Shown here in pieces: positions 8,298 to 17,743 of a stretch of 64,000 nucleotides of DNA (the first letter of the stretch is position 1; every line of letters starts with the position of its first letter). The stretch covers positions 248,001-312,000 of the forward strand of contig CBDANA010000009.1 in NCBI GenBank assembly GCA_965197385.1. Direction: 5' to 3'. The position numbers and the translations under genes were made by a program. The DNA comes from G963667915 sp965197385. GTDB taxonomy: Bacteria; Acidobacteriota; Vicinamibacteria; Vicinamibacterales; UBA823. Below the pieces are notes generated by a model that ran no database searches, was not told the origin of the DNA, and saw nothing but the letters and a program-made list of their open reading frames with translations.

Positions 8298-8555
8298 GTA
8301 ATGTACATGATCTCCATTCGGTTGCCTGGGGTCCCATGAGGACGGCGCCCTGAGCCCGCCCCCACCCTGAGTCTTTCAACAGCCTACACGCTTCACGCCA
8401 GCCGACGCGAATCGGGCAGCGGTTTGGTAGGCATCTCCCGGCTCCCAGCGGTAACGTCACGCGATAGAGGATCCTCCGTGTCTGGACGCACCAAGTGTAT
8501 GATCGGCTGGTTCGCCGGGAAAGAAGTTGTCATTTCTGCCCACAAGGAGGCACAC

Positions 8556-9032
8556 ATGCGACCTTTCGCTCGATCGATCGGATTCTCGTTGGTGCTGGGT
8601 ATCGCCGCCGCGCTGATGCTGACCGGCGTGGTCATTTCACAGCCGTCCGGGCGCCAGGTCATCAATCCAGGTGGTCCTGGCACGGACAACCCGAACCGCG
8701 CCTTCAGCCGGGGCGTGCGGATTGGGGACACGCTGTACGTCGCCGGCAACACTGGGCAGGTGCAGAACACCGGCAGCATCGAGGCCGATATCGAGGCGGA
8801 GATCCGGGACCTGCTCGAAAGCTTCAAGGGCAACATCGAGGCGGGCGGCATGACGATGAGTGACCTGGTCTGGGTGCAGGTCTTCTGCACGGATCTCGCC
8901 TTGTACGACATGTTCAACGAGATCTACATGAGCTATTTCGACGGACCGCTCCCGGGCCGCGCCTTCATCGGCACGAGCACGCTGCTCGGCAACTCGCATT
9001 TCGAGATCATGGGTACCGCGGTCGGCGGGTAG
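8556..9032 (+). CDS. Secreted RidA/YjgF-family protein
   Basis: 158 residues: a signal peptide (MRPFARSIGFSLVLGIAAAL) and a RidA domain that includes FSRGVRIGDTLYVAGNTGQV, a helix LLESFKGNIEAGGMTMSDLV and a C-terminal LPGRAFIGTSTLLG with the Arg that binds the substrate carboxylate in active family members. Cytosolic RidA deaminates enamines and imines made by PLP enzymes. An exported copy is unusual and could serve the exported PLP enzymes of this window, which is inference. AAGGAGG precedes the ATG. Confidence 0.85.
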   Translation: MRPFARSIGFSLVLGIAAALMLTGVVISQPSGRQVINPGGPGTDNPNRAFSRGVRIGDTLYVAGNTGQVQNTGSIEADIEAEIRDLLESFKGNIEAGGMTMSDLVWVQVFCTDLALYDMFNEIYMSYFDGPLPGRAFIGTSTLLGNSHFEIMGTAVGG

Positions 9033-9192
9033 CGTTGAGGTGCCATGCGTGAGCCCGCGACGCCATTGACGAGACGTATGGCCGGGGTGGATACGCGGAT
9101 GTTCCAGAGCTGAGCCGGGACCACTTCTCGACGCGGGGAGTTGGCGCGGCGGGAGAGCAGAACTAAATGCCGGTGGCGTGCGGGCGAGGAGC

Positions 9193-9225
9193 GAGGGCGG
9201 GGGCGCGTCCGCGCCCCCGCCGCTC
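9193..9225. terminator. Strong GC hairpin between convergent genes
   Basis: GGCGGGGGCGCG and its complement separated by two or three bases, eight bases before the stop of the minus-strand dehydrogenase gene and 160 bases after the RidA gene. There is no T run, so the terminator role is only likely. The rest of 9033-9232 shows nothing else. Confidence 0.5.
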
Positions 9226-9232
9226 CGAGTGC

Positions 9233-10402
9233 CTACCGCTCGGCCGGATCGAGCCGGACGATCGGCGTGAGTACGCCGTCGCGGTCCTCGACGGCCACGT
9301 AGATGTAGCCGTCGGGCCCTTGGCGGACGTCCCGGATGCGGCCGATTCCTTGTAGCAGCGTCTCCTCCCGCTCGACCTGCCGCGCGTCGGCGCTCAAGGT
9401 GAGGCGCGCCAGTTGCTGGCCGGCCAGGCCGCCGGCGAAGATGTTGCCCTGCCATTCCGGAAAGCGGTCGCCCGTGTAGATCATCAGCCCAGAGGCTGCG
9501 ATCGACGGCACCCAGAAGTGGTCTGGGTGCTCCATCTCCTCGCGCATCGTGCCCTCGTGAATCGCCAGACCGCTCCGGTAATTCACGCCGTACCCGACGA
9601 CCGGCCAGCCGTAGTTCAGCCCGGGCTCGTCGCGGTTCAGCTCGTCGCCGCCCTGCGGCCCGTGCTCGGTGACCCAGACGTCGTTGGTGTCCGGATGGAT
9701 CACGAGGCCCTGCATGTTCCGGTGCCCGTAGCTCCAGATCTCCGGCAGCGCATCGTCCCGGCCGACGAACGGGTTGTCGGCCGGCACGCGACCGTCGTCG
9801 TGGAGTCGGATCGTGACGCCGTGATGATTCGACAGATCCTGGGCCGGGTGGGTTTCCAGGTCGCCGGTTGGCGGCGCCTGTCGGTCGCCCGTCGTGATGA
9901 AGAGATAACCGTCCCGGTCGAAGGCGAGTTTCCCGCCGTAGTGGCCGTTCCGGCCCTGCGCAACCGCCTTGAAAATTTCCTCGAGCTCGCCTAGCCGATC
10001 GTTCTCGAACCGTGCGCGCACGACGCGCGTGGTCGATGCGCCCTCATTCGGGTCGGCGTAGGCCAGGTACAGCAAACGGTTCGACGCGAAGTCTGGATGG
10101 GGAAGGACGTCGAACAGCCCGCCCTGGCCCTCGGCGTGGACCGCCGGCACCCCGGGCACCGGGTCCGGCAGCAGAATGCCATCCCGCACGATGCGCAGCC
10201 GCCCGGGCCGCTCCGTGACCAGCATGTCGCCGTCGGGCAGGAACGCGATCGACCACGGAATCTCGAGTCCCTCCACTACGGTCACCACGCGATAGGCGTG
10301 GTGGGCCGAGCCGACAACATCCGACGGCGATTGCGCCCAGGTGGACGTCGCCACGGAGAGAATGAGGCCAGCGGCCGCGACTGCGAGCATTCTGCGAATC
10401 AT
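9233..10402 (-). CDS. PQQ-dependent aldose/sugar dehydrogenase, secreted
   Basis: About 389 residues with a signal peptide ending ATSTWAQ. It is a six-bladed soluble quinoprotein propeller of the GdhB/YliI type: GLEIPWSIAFLPDGDMLVTE, GLFDVLPHPDFASNRLLYLA, SYGHRNMQGLVIHP, VWVTEHGPQGGDELN (the family's HGPxGGDE motif) and RIRDVRQGPDGYIYVAVED. Such enzymes oxidise aldoses in the periplasm using PQQ. Several ATGs crowd the start; the one at 10402 is preceded by GGAG at good distance. A damaged paralogous domain lies at 43662-46007. Confidence 0.88.
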   Translation of the reverse strand: MIRRMLAVAAAGLILSVATSTWAQSPSDVVGSAHHAYRVVTVVEGLEIPWSIAFLPDGDMLVTERPGRLRIVRDGILLPDPVPGVPAVHAEGQGGLFDVLPHPDFASNRLLYLAYADPNEGASTTRVVRARFENDRLGELEEIFKAVAQGRNGHYGGKLAFDRDGYLFITTGDRQAPPTGDLETHPAQDLSNHHGVTIRLHDDGRVPADNPFVGRDDALPEIWSYGHRNMQGLVIHPDTNDVWVTEHGPQGGDELNRDEPGLNYGWPVVGYGVNYRSGLAIHEGTMREEMEHPDHFWVPSIAASGLMIYTGDRFPEWQGNIFAGGLAGQQLARLTLSADARQVEREETLLQGIGRIRDVRQGPDGYIYVAVEDRDGVLTPIVRLDPAER

Positions 10403-10514
10403 TGCCATCTCCATCATCTCGTCAAGCTGAAGACTGAAGCCCGCGCCTCATGTGGCGGGCGCCTGCGATCGGTGTCCTGCAACGGTCCAATTGTACTGTA
10501 GCGGGCGGCGAGAG

Positions 10515-11225
10515 TCAGCGCCCCGCTTCGTCCCACCGATCCCGCATCCAGTTGCCGGCCAGCCGCAGCGGTTCGATGTAGCTGCCCATCGCGAAGTGCC
10601 CGATGCCTTCAAGCGCCGTGAACCGGACGGGGTGGTGGCGATCTTGAAGCGTCTGCGCGGCGGCTAGCGTGGGGGCAAACGGCATGACCTCGTCGTCGCG
10701 GCTGTGGATGATGTGCACCGGCATCGAGCCCAGGCTGTCGAGGGCGTCATCGCCGGGGGAGCCGGCGATGGGGATAGCGCCGGTGAACAGGTCGGCGTGG
10801 CGGGTGGCCATGAACCAGGTCCCGCGTCCACCGAGGCTGAAGCCGGTGACTAGGACCCGGTCCCGGTCGACGGCGTAATCCTCCATCACCGCGTGCAGCA
10901 GCGCGACCACGGCGCGTTCGGCCGTCGCGCTCGTCCAGCTGCGTGTGGGGGCGTCGGGCGCCACGATGATTGCCCCCCAGTCGCGAAGCGCCGGTCCGAC
11001 CACCTGGCGCATGAATGCGCCGCCGTAGTACGGCGCCCGGCCGCCGCCCGGGTGCAGGGCCAGCACCAGCGGCCGCGGGGCGCCCGGCTCGTCGCCGTCC
11101 GGCACCGAGAGGGCGTAGCGCATCTCACCCTCGGCAATCGGGAAGACGAGTTCCTGCACCCGGGCGCTCTGCGCGCCGCCCAGGGCGACCACCGCCAGCG
11201 TCGCTACCGTCGCAGTCATCCGCAT
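10515..11225 (-). CDS. Secreted alpha/beta hydrolase (esterase/PHB-depolymerase-like)
   Basis: About 236 residues after a signal peptide (MTATVATLAVVALGGAQSA). The hydrolase fold is shown by PLVLALHPGGG (oxyanion region), VLVTGFSLGGRGTW with the nucleophile elbow G-F-S-L-G, IIHSRDDEVMPFA with the likely acid, and GIGHFAMG with the catalytic His. It resembles LpqC-type and feruloyl-esterase-like hydrolases; the ester cleaved is unknown. The start is uncertain: ATGs at 11246, 11225 and 11219 are all possible. Confidence 0.75.
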   Translation of the reverse strand: MRMTATVATLAVVALGGAQSARVQELVFPIAEGEMRYALSVPDGDEPGAPRPLVLALHPGGGRAPYYGGAFMRQVVGPALRDWGAIIVAPDAPTRSWTSATAERAVVALLHAVMEDYAVDRDRVLVTGFSLGGRGTWFMATRHADLFTGAIPIAGSPGDDALDSLGSMPVHIIHSRDDEVMPFAPTLAAAQTLQDRHHPVRFTALEGIGHFAMGSYIEPLRLAGNWMRDRWDEAGR

Positions 11226-11286
11226 CGTGTCAGGACCAACGCTCATTGTAGGCACTCGCAGCCCGAGGGCAAAGTCCCGCGCATCC

Positions 11287-12438
11287 ATGGTAGGGTGGCG
11301 CGGTCACTGTAGCAGGAGAGGCGGTGCGCATGCAGGCTCAACGGTCCAGAGGTTCCTACTGCGGGTCACGACGGTGCTGCTCGCTGGGGCCCTCGGCGCC
11401 ACACCCGCCGGGCAGTCCACCGAGCATTTCGTGCCCTCGCGGCCGGAGACAGTCACGTGGGGGTGGTATCCGATCGACCGGCCGCCGGTGCTGACGATCG
11501 GGTCAGGGGAGACCGTTCGCATCGACGCCCTGACGCACGCGGGTGCGACGCAGAACGAGAATCCGGAGACCTATTTTGACGCGTTCGGCGTCGAGCGCGA
11601 CGAGATCCTGTCGGACGTGTTCGATTTCTGGGCGTCACGCGACGGACGGCCGCGCGAAGGGCGCAGCGGGCACGTCATCACGGGCCCGATCGCCATCGAC
11701 GGTGCCGAGCCGGGGGACATGCTCGAGATCCAGATCCTCGAGCTGACGCCGCGCGTCCCGTACGGGATCAACAATACGAGCCCGACCGGCGGCGTCTTCT
11801 CCAGCCGCTATCCGGGCGTGCGGGCCGAGGACCCGCTGCTCGACATTCCGCCGCGCACGCGACACTTCATCCGGACGGCCACCGTGGACGGTCGCGATGT
11901 GGCGCTGTTCTCTCCGAAGATCCACGTGCCGCTCGCGCCCGCGGGGCCCACGGTCGGCCAGCCCGGCGTGACCGTACCCGGCGTCCAGAGCTCACGGCCT
12001 CCCGGCTCCTTCGGCGGCAACATGGATCTCAAGGACCTGACCGGGGGAAGCGTGCTCTACCTTCCGGTGTTCCAGCCGGGCGCGCTCTTCTATGTCGGGG
12101 ATCCCCACTCGGCACAGGGCGACGGAGAGGTGAGCGGCACCGCCATCGAGCAGTCGCTCTCCGGCCTCTTCCGTTTCGTCCTGCACAAGGGGGAGACGAG
12201 CTCAGGGCCGCGTGCCGAGACCGATACCCACTTCATCCTGATGGGCATCGATCTCGACCGAGCGCTGCAGATGGCGGTCCGGGAGGTGGTGAGCTTCCTG
12301 GTGGACGAAAAAGGGCTCACGCCGGCCAAGGCGCTGTCGCTTGCCAGCATCGCCGTCGACTTCCACGTGGCCGAGGCGGTGGATCTCACGCAGGTCGTCT
12401 CTGGGTGGATTCCGAAGAGTCTGTTTCTCGCTAACTGA
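11287..12438 (+). CDS. Secreted acetamidase/formamidase family protein
   Basis: About 383 residues with the FmdA/AmdA pattern: VTWGWYPIDRPPVLTIGSGE, GPIAIDGAEPGDMLEIQILE, GGNMDLKDLTGGSVLYLPVF and FYVGDPHSAQGDGEVSGTAI, the metal-site region. Cytosolic relatives hydrolyse formamide or acetamide; this one has a hydrophobic leader (RFLLRVTTVLLAGALGATPA). The start is doubtful: the best ribosome-binding site (AGGAGAGG) precedes GTG/ATG at 11324-11330 in a different frame, which suggests a one-base indel just inside the signal peptide. No well-placed site serves the in-frame ATG at 11287. Confidence 0.75.
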   Translation: MVGWRGHCSRRGGAHAGSTVQRFLLRVTTVLLAGALGATPAGQSTEHFVPSRPETVTWGWYPIDRPPVLTIGSGETVRIDALTHAGATQNENPETYFDAFGVERDEILSDVFDFWASRDGRPREGRSGHVITGPIAIDGAEPGDMLEIQILELTPRVPYGINNTSPTGGVFSSRYPGVRAEDPLLDIPPRTRHFIRTATVDGRDVALFSPKIHVPLAPAGPTVGQPGVTVPGVQSSRPPGSFGGNMDLKDLTGGSVLYLPVFQPGALFYVGDPHSAQGDGEVSGTAIEQSLSGLFRFVLHKGETSSGPRAETDTHFILMGIDLDRALQMAVREVVSFLVDEKGLTPAKALSLASIAVDFHVAEAVDLTQVVSGWIPKSLFLAN

Positions 12439-12439
12439 C

Positions 12440-13234
12440 CTATTCGATCATTTCCGCCTCGAGCTCTTCCTCTACGATCTCTTCCCCCTGGAGGCTGACG
12501 TAGTAGACCTTCGCCTCCTCTCGGGTGTGGACCACGCGCGTGACCTCGTTGTCCTCGAAGTAGATGCCAGCGTCGTTGTCACAGGCGTAGCCCGGCTTCA
12601 GCTCGCCCGACCGGATCATCCGGTGATAGGTTGGCTGGCGATCGTCTTCCGAGTCGTAGTGCGGCGAGTGGCTGCCCTCGAGGAAGCCGAGGCACTCGAC
12701 CTTCGTCAGCTCCTTCGGCCGCGAATCGGTCGTGCCCTCCTCGAACCAGCAGAGCGAGCCGGCGCTGGCGCCACCGAGGACGATTCCGCGATTCCAGGCT
12801 TCCCGCAGGACCTCGTCGATCCCGTGGGCCTTCCAGATAACCTGCTGGTTCAGCGTGTTGCCGCCCGAGACGACGATGCCATCGACCGACAGCAGGACGT
12901 CCTCGAACGTCTCATCCATCCGGCCGCTGGCGATGAAGCTCCGCTGGACGGACGGGATGACATCTAGGGGCGCACAGTTCTCGTACCAGCGCGTGGGATT
13001 GACTTCGCTGCTGGCCGAGGCGGTCGGCAGATAGCAGAGCTTCGGCCGTTCCTTGCCGGTGAGGGCGGCCATGTAGCGGATGAACGTCGTCCTGAAGCCC
13101 CCGCCGGCGATCAGGATCTTACGGGTTGCCACTTGCGAGGCCGCTCCGGGCCGTGACGCGGCCAAGGCGAGGTCGCCGGCGGCCAGACCAATCGACCCCA
13201 GCGCCGTCGAGACGATGAATTCTCTGCGTTCCAT
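12440..13234 (-). CDS. Peptidase S51 / cyanophycinase-like protein, exported
   Basis: 264 residues beginning MERREFIVSTALGSIGLAAG, a Tat-like leader. The body matches the S51 serine peptidase fold (dipeptidase E, cyanophycinase): KILIAGGGFRTTFIRYMAAL, LCYLPTAS, VSGGNTLNQ and VLGGASAGSLCWFEEGTTD, where GASAGS holds the nucleophile Ser. SHSPHYDSE carries the likely His. The substrate is a guess (Asp-containing or isoaspartyl peptides). AAGGA precedes the ATG, and the promoter probably lies in the palindromic -10 region at 13356. Confidence 0.83.
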   Translation of the reverse strand: MERREFIVSTALGSIGLAAGDLALAASRPGAASQVATRKILIAGGGFRTTFIRYMAALTGKERPKLCYLPTASASSEVNPTRWYENCAPLDVIPSVQRSFIASGRMDETFEDVLLSVDGIVVSGGNTLNQQVIWKAHGIDEVLREAWNRGIVLGGASAGSLCWFEEGTTDSRPKELTKVECLGFLEGSHSPHYDSEDDRQPTYHRMIRSGELKPGYACDNDAGIYFEDNEVTRVVHTREEAKVYYVSLQGEEIVEEELEAEMIE

Positions 13235-13355
13235 GATCCGGTTTTCCTTTCTGGTCAGCGTGACCGGCTCGAGGTTGCGGCGAGGTTCCGGGCACGTGGT
13301 GGCGATCCATGAAGATGGGCACGTCTGACGTTCTCTCTGCCCGGAAGCCGCGAGA

Positions 13356-13371
13356 ATTATAGCGCTATAAT
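13356..13371. promoter_or_regulatory. Palindromic divergent -10 box (ATTATAGCGCTATAAT)
   Basis: A perfect 16-bp palindrome that supplies a consensus TATAAT hexamer on each strand. It lies between the divergent S51 peptidase and sulfatase genes. The plus-strand hexamer (13366-13371) ends only 15 bases before the sulfatase ATG, giving a leader of about 8 bases or a leaderless message. It could also be an operator; no good -35 box is seen for the plus strand. Confidence 0.5.
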
Positions 13372-13385
13372 CCGTGCGGCTTCCG

Positions 13386-14946
13386 ATGCCTCCGATGCGC
13401 CGCGTGCCGATCGTCCTGCTCGGCTGGAGTTGTTTGCTGCTCCCGGCGTGCGGTCCGACCGAGGTCACGAAGCCAGAACCCTCTGGCCCACCCAACGTCG
13501 TCTTCATCATGAGCGACACGCACCGGTGGGGGGCGATGTCGATGATCTAGACCCCGGGCATCCACACGCCGAACCTCGAGGCGATCGCCGCGCAGGGCGT
13601 CTCGCTCGACCGTTACTACGTCAACCATCCGCTGTGCAGGCCGTACCGCGCGATGCTGATGACCGGCCGGTGGCCGTATCAGCAGGGGCTCATCGCCAAC
13701 CACATGAGCCTGGCCGATCGGGTCGACCTCCCGGACGGGGAGCGCACCCGCGGCACCCCTGAGCTGGGCGTTCAAGGACGCCGGTTACATCACGGCGCAC
13801 ATCGGCAAGTGGCACCTGGGCGGCGACGATGCCCGGCCGTTTGGCTTCGACCGGTCGGTCGTCTGGAGCGGGACGAACGACCATCGATGCTCGCGCTACA
13901 GCGTCGACGGTGCGCCGTTAACCGAATGGACCGGCCAGTCGAACGCCACGGCCATGACCACGCAGGCACTGGAGTGGATCGAGGCGGTGCACGGCGAGCC
14001 ACAGCCGTTCTTCCTCATTCTCTCCCTCAACCAGCCGCACGGCCCCTACGACGACGCGCCGGAGGAGTACACGGCGCTGTACCCGGATACCGCGGCGTTG
14101 CCGTGGCATCCGCTGGATCAGCTCCGGGACTGGGTGACACATCGGAGCTACCACGCCTTCGTGTCCAACGTAGACGCGGAGGTCAGCCGGGTGCTACGCA
14201 GATTGGACTCACTGGGGATCGCGGACGACACCGTGCTGGTCTACACCTCGGACCACGGCGCCATGAGTGGCGTCAATGGCGTCGCCTACGGTCAGAAGCG
14301 CCATCCGAACGACGAATCGACCCGGGTGCCGTTCCTCGTGCGGGGGCCTGGACTGCCGGCCGGCCGCGCGCTCGATACGCTGGCCTCGACGATCGATCTG
14401 TTTCCCATGCTGGTCGGACTGGCCGACGTGCCGGGCCGCTTGCGCGCCGCGGACACGGCCGGCGCCGCGGCATCGCTCGACTACCTCGTGTCGCTCCCGG
14501 GCGCCGACCTCTCGAGTCTTCTGCGAGACGAGCCAGGTGCGCCCGTGGGGGCGTCGGTCTTTCTCATGCATCCGACCAACATGAACAACCGGTTCTCGCG
14601 GCCCGAGCTCGTCTGGCGGGCGATCGTCACCGACCGCCACACCTACGCGGTGACCCAGGAAGGTGAGTACGCCCTCTGGGACAACGCCGAGCCGTATCAG
14701 ACCACGAATCTCGTAGCCGATCCGGAAACCCTGCCGATCAGGGCGCGGCTGTGGGACGCGCTCGACGCATGGATGGACCGCGCCGAGCGCCCGTTCATCG
14801 ACACCTGGTTCACCCGGGCGCCGTCTGTCGAGGTGCGGGCCTGGAACGCCGAGCACGCGCTCGGCGAGGATGTCGACGACGACGTCGACGATCGGATGAC
14901 CGGCCGCGACGCGGTCTTCGACCTGACCGCTTCGAAGCCCCAATGA
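13386..14946 (+). pseudogene. Arylsulfatase-type sulfatase, broken by a TAG and a frameshift
   Basis: A lipoprotein-like leader (VLLGWSCLLLPACG) starts a sulfatase: PPNVVFIMSDTHRWGA, then TPGIHTPNLEAIAAQGVSLD and PLCRPYRAMLMTGRWPYQ, where CRPYR fits the formylglycine motif C-x-P-x-R. The frame is cut by TAG at 13548-13550 and shifts near 13745-13790 into the frame giving GYITAHIGKWHLGGDDARPF, NQPHGPYDDAPEEYT and VLVYTSDHGAMSGVNG. The rest of the protein is normal to TGA at 14946. Both lesions break a gene that otherwise looks conserved, so recent decay or sequence error is likely. Its end overlaps the next sulfatase start (ATGA). Confidence 0.8.
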
Positions 14947-16609
14947 TCCGCTTACCCTTCGTCACGCGGATGTGCGCGGCGGCAGTGGCCGTGCTGGGTC
15001 TGACGGTCGCGGCTGCCTGCCGGTCCGCCGCGCCGCCGACCGCTCAGCCGGACGACCGGCCCAACGTTCTGCTGATCATGGCGGACGACATGGGCTTCTC
15101 CGACATCGGGGCCTACGGCTTCGGGATCGCCACGCCGAACCTCGATCGGCTCGCGGCCGGCGGGTTCCGCTTCACACAGTTCTACAACACCGGGCGCTGC
15201 TCGCCGACGCGCGCCTCGCTGCTGACCTGGCTGTATCCGCACCAGGCCGGCGTCGGCCACTTGAATCGCGATCTGGGCCCTCCGGCGTACCGGGGCGAAC
15301 TGGGCCACGACACGGTGACGATCGCGGAGCTGCTCGGCTCGGCCGGCTACGCCACGCTAATGTCTGGCAAGTGGCACGTCACGTCGCCGAGCCTGACGGA
15401 CGATCACAACTGGCCGCGGCAGCGCGGCTTCGACCGCTTCTACGGCACGCTGACCGGCGGCGGGAACTTCTTCAACCCGGCGACGCTCATCGACGACGAC
15501 ACGCCGACCCGGGCAGAGGTGGACGACTATCACTACACCGATGCCATCAGCGATCGGGCGGTCGAGTTCCTCGACGACCTGTCGTCCGGAGACGCCCCTG
15601 GGCGCCGGCCCTTCTTCCTGTACGTCGCCTACACGGCGCCGCACTGGCCGCTGCATGCCCGGCCGGACGACGTGGCCAGGAACACGGGGCGATATCTGGG
15701 TGGCTGGGACGCGCTGCGCGAGCGCCGCCAGCAGCGCCTTGTCGATTTCGGCATCATCGACGCGGCGTGGGCGCTCAGCAAGCGGGATGCCGGCGTCCGG
15801 CGTGGGAGACGGCGCCGAACGCCGCGTGGGAGGACCATCGGATGTCGGTCTACGCCGCACAGATCGAGCAGATGGATCGCGGCATCGGCCGCATCCTCGC
15901 CAAGCTGCGCGAGCTCGGCGCCGAGGCGAACACGCTCGTGGTCTTCCTTTCGGACAACGGCGGGTCCGCCGAGCTGATCTTGCCGGAGTCGCAGAATCCG
16001 GTCTTCCCGACCGAGACGCGCGACGGCCGGCCGGTTCGCCGCGGCAACGTCCCCGAGATCCTGCCCGGCGACGAGGACACCTATCAAAGCTACGGCGTCG
16101 CGTGGGCCAACGCCTCCAACACGCCGTTTCGCCGCTACAAGCACTGGGTGCACGAAGGCGGGATCGCCACGCCACTCATCGTGTACTGGCCGAGGGTCAT
16201 TACGCGCGGCGGCGGCCTGACGCACGTGCCCGGTCACGTGATCGATCTGCTGCCGACGGTGGCCGACGCGGCCGGTGCGCCGTACCCGGCGACCCGAGAC
16301 GGCGTTCGGACGATCCCGCTCGAGGGAACCAGCCTCCTGCCGGTGCTCCGCGGCGCTGGGGCTGAGGACGACTCGCCTCGAGCGTTGTTCTGGGAGCATG
16401 AAAGCAACCGCGCTGTGCGGCGGGGACGCTGGAAGCTGGTCGCGGCCTTCCAGGGACCCTGGGAGCTGTACGATCTGACGGCCGACCGCACCGAGACACA
16501 CGACCTGGCGTCGGAGCAGCCCGACACGGTCGCCGAACTGCGTGCGCTCTGGGAGGCGTGGGCGGAGCGGGTCGGCGTGGTTCCGTGGGAGACCGTCAGA
16601 CCCGGGTGA
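14943..16609 (+). pseudogene. Second sulfatase (lipoprotein), frameshifted near 15795
   Basis: A lipoprotein-like leader (AVAVLGLTVAAACRSA) precedes a type I sulfatase: RPNVLLIMADDMGFSDIGAY (metal Asp pair), TGRCSPTRASLLTWLYPHQ with the formylglycine motif CSPTR, MSGKWHV and YVAYTAPHWPLHARPDD. At about 15795 the frame shifts by one base; the other frame continues PAWETAPNAAWEDHRMSVYA, VVFLSDNGGSAE, HEGGIATPLIVYWP and ends VPWETVRPG. An intact protein would have ~555 residues. The start overlaps the previous stop, so the two sulfatases were translationally coupled. Activation would need a formylglycine-generating enzyme, which is not in the window. Confidence 0.82.
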
Positions 16610-16681
16610 TCTCGCTGGAGTCCGCGTTACGAATTTATCCGTGGTCGATAGCGCTGCTCCACACCAGCATGGAACATTCGC

Positions 16682-17554
16682 CTAGAAATTCACCACGAGC
16701 GCGAGTGTGTACAGATTATCGAGCGTGTCCAGTTCGGTGAATATCGTACGTCCCGTGAACGTTCCTTGCGGGAACTGCAGCGGCACTTCCACGAGCGACG
16801 GGCGGTTATCGTACTGCAGCTGCCAGCTCAGCTTCAACGCCAGCTGGTCGTTCATGGTCACCGCCATGGAGTTGATGAGGTCGAGTCGGAAATCGGCCGT
16901 CGCCTCGAGGTTCTCGTCAGCGATGAGAGCGCTCTCGAGCGTGGCCGTGTCGGTCACGCGCCGACGGTAGCTCCACGAGAGCTGAAGGCCGACGAACGTG
17001 TCGTCGGTCGCGGGATCGGTGATGATCTCGTCCTGGAAGGTGTAGCTCAGGCCGTAGTCGGTCCGAAAGCGGGCGGCGTCCCCGTCCCACCAGGTGTTGC
17101 CGAGGCCGGCGACCACAACGTAGCGGCTGGCGATACCGGCAAAGGTGTTGCGACTCCACCCAGCGCCAGCGTACCACAGCGCCCGGTCGGACACGTCATG
17201 GTCGTATCGCCCGCGGGCGAAGTAGCTCTCGGCCGTGGTTGCGGTGACGGATTGCCTCACCACCTCGAAGTCGTTCGGTGAGGGACCGATCGCGGTGCGT
17301 GTGGTCTGCGTGGACTCCGCTCGAATCGCGCCGATGTCGAACGTCAGCGCCGTGTCCACCCAGCGTCGCGTCAGCGTATTCCGGAACCCTAATGTCTTGG
17401 CTTCCGCGTTGCCGCCGGTGAACACAAAGCTGAGGTCGGCTGTGTCGGACCAGCCAATCTGCTCTTCCTCCGCCTGTCCTCCCGATGCCGGTGTGGCACC
17501 AGTGACGCTGAGCACCGTAACCGACATGACGACAGCAAGCCGCCGACACCGCAT
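16682..17554 (-). CDS. DUF481 family outer-membrane beta-barrel protein
   Basis: About 290 residues with a signal peptide (LAVVMSVTVLSVTGATPASG). The mature part shows DUF481 features: GWSDTADLSFVFTGGNAEAK, alternating amphipathic strands, repeated aromatic girdle positions, and a C-terminal Phe (TLALVVNF) as in proteins inserted by BamA. E. coli YdiY is the reference member; function unknown. An alternative GTG start lies five codons upstream at 17569. Confidence 0.82.
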   Translation of the reverse strand: MRCRRLAVVMSVTVLSVTGATPASGGQAEEEQIGWSDTADLSFVFTGGNAEAKTLGFRNTLTRRWVDTALTFDIGAIRAESTQTTRTAIGPSPNDFEVVRQSVTATTAESYFARGRYDHDVSDRALWYAGAGWSRNTFAGIASRYVVVAGLGNTWWDGDAARFRTDYGLSYTFQDEIITDPATDDTFVGLQLSWSYRRRVTDTATLESALIADENLEATADFRLDLINSMAVTMNDQLALKLSWQLQYDNRPSLVEVPLQFPQGTFTGRTIFTELDTLDNLYTLALVVNF

Positions 17555-17697
17555 CTGAGTTAGGGTCACCTTCCAGGATGGTTAAACATTCTCGCCCTTA
17601 GAGTAGAGAGTAGACCGGCCAAACGTATCAGGACAAGACCCGTTTTGTCTGTGGGCAGGGGCCGGGCTACAATCGACCAGCACGTTGCCCTTCCACG

Positions 17698-17743
17698 TTC
17701 GACCAGGGAGGCGTGAATTGTTCGACCAGGGAGGTGTGAATTG
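17698..17743 (+). repeat. Tandem 23-bp duplication of ribosome-binding site and start
   Basis: Two direct copies (17698-17720 and 17721-17743) of a unit starting TTCGACCAGGGAGG and ending GTGAATTG, differing by one base. Each holds GGGAGG six bases before a TTG. Only the second TTG opens the Yip1 frame; the first reads a different frame. The duplication gives the mRNA two adjacent Shine-Dalgarno sites. Confidence 0.85.

Noticed and set aside
8373..8400. CTTTCAACAGCCTACACG near 8373 and TTCAGCAGCCTGCTAG near 40630 as a repeat pair
   Set aside because: Only about a dozen shared bases, with no flanking similarity; too short to call.
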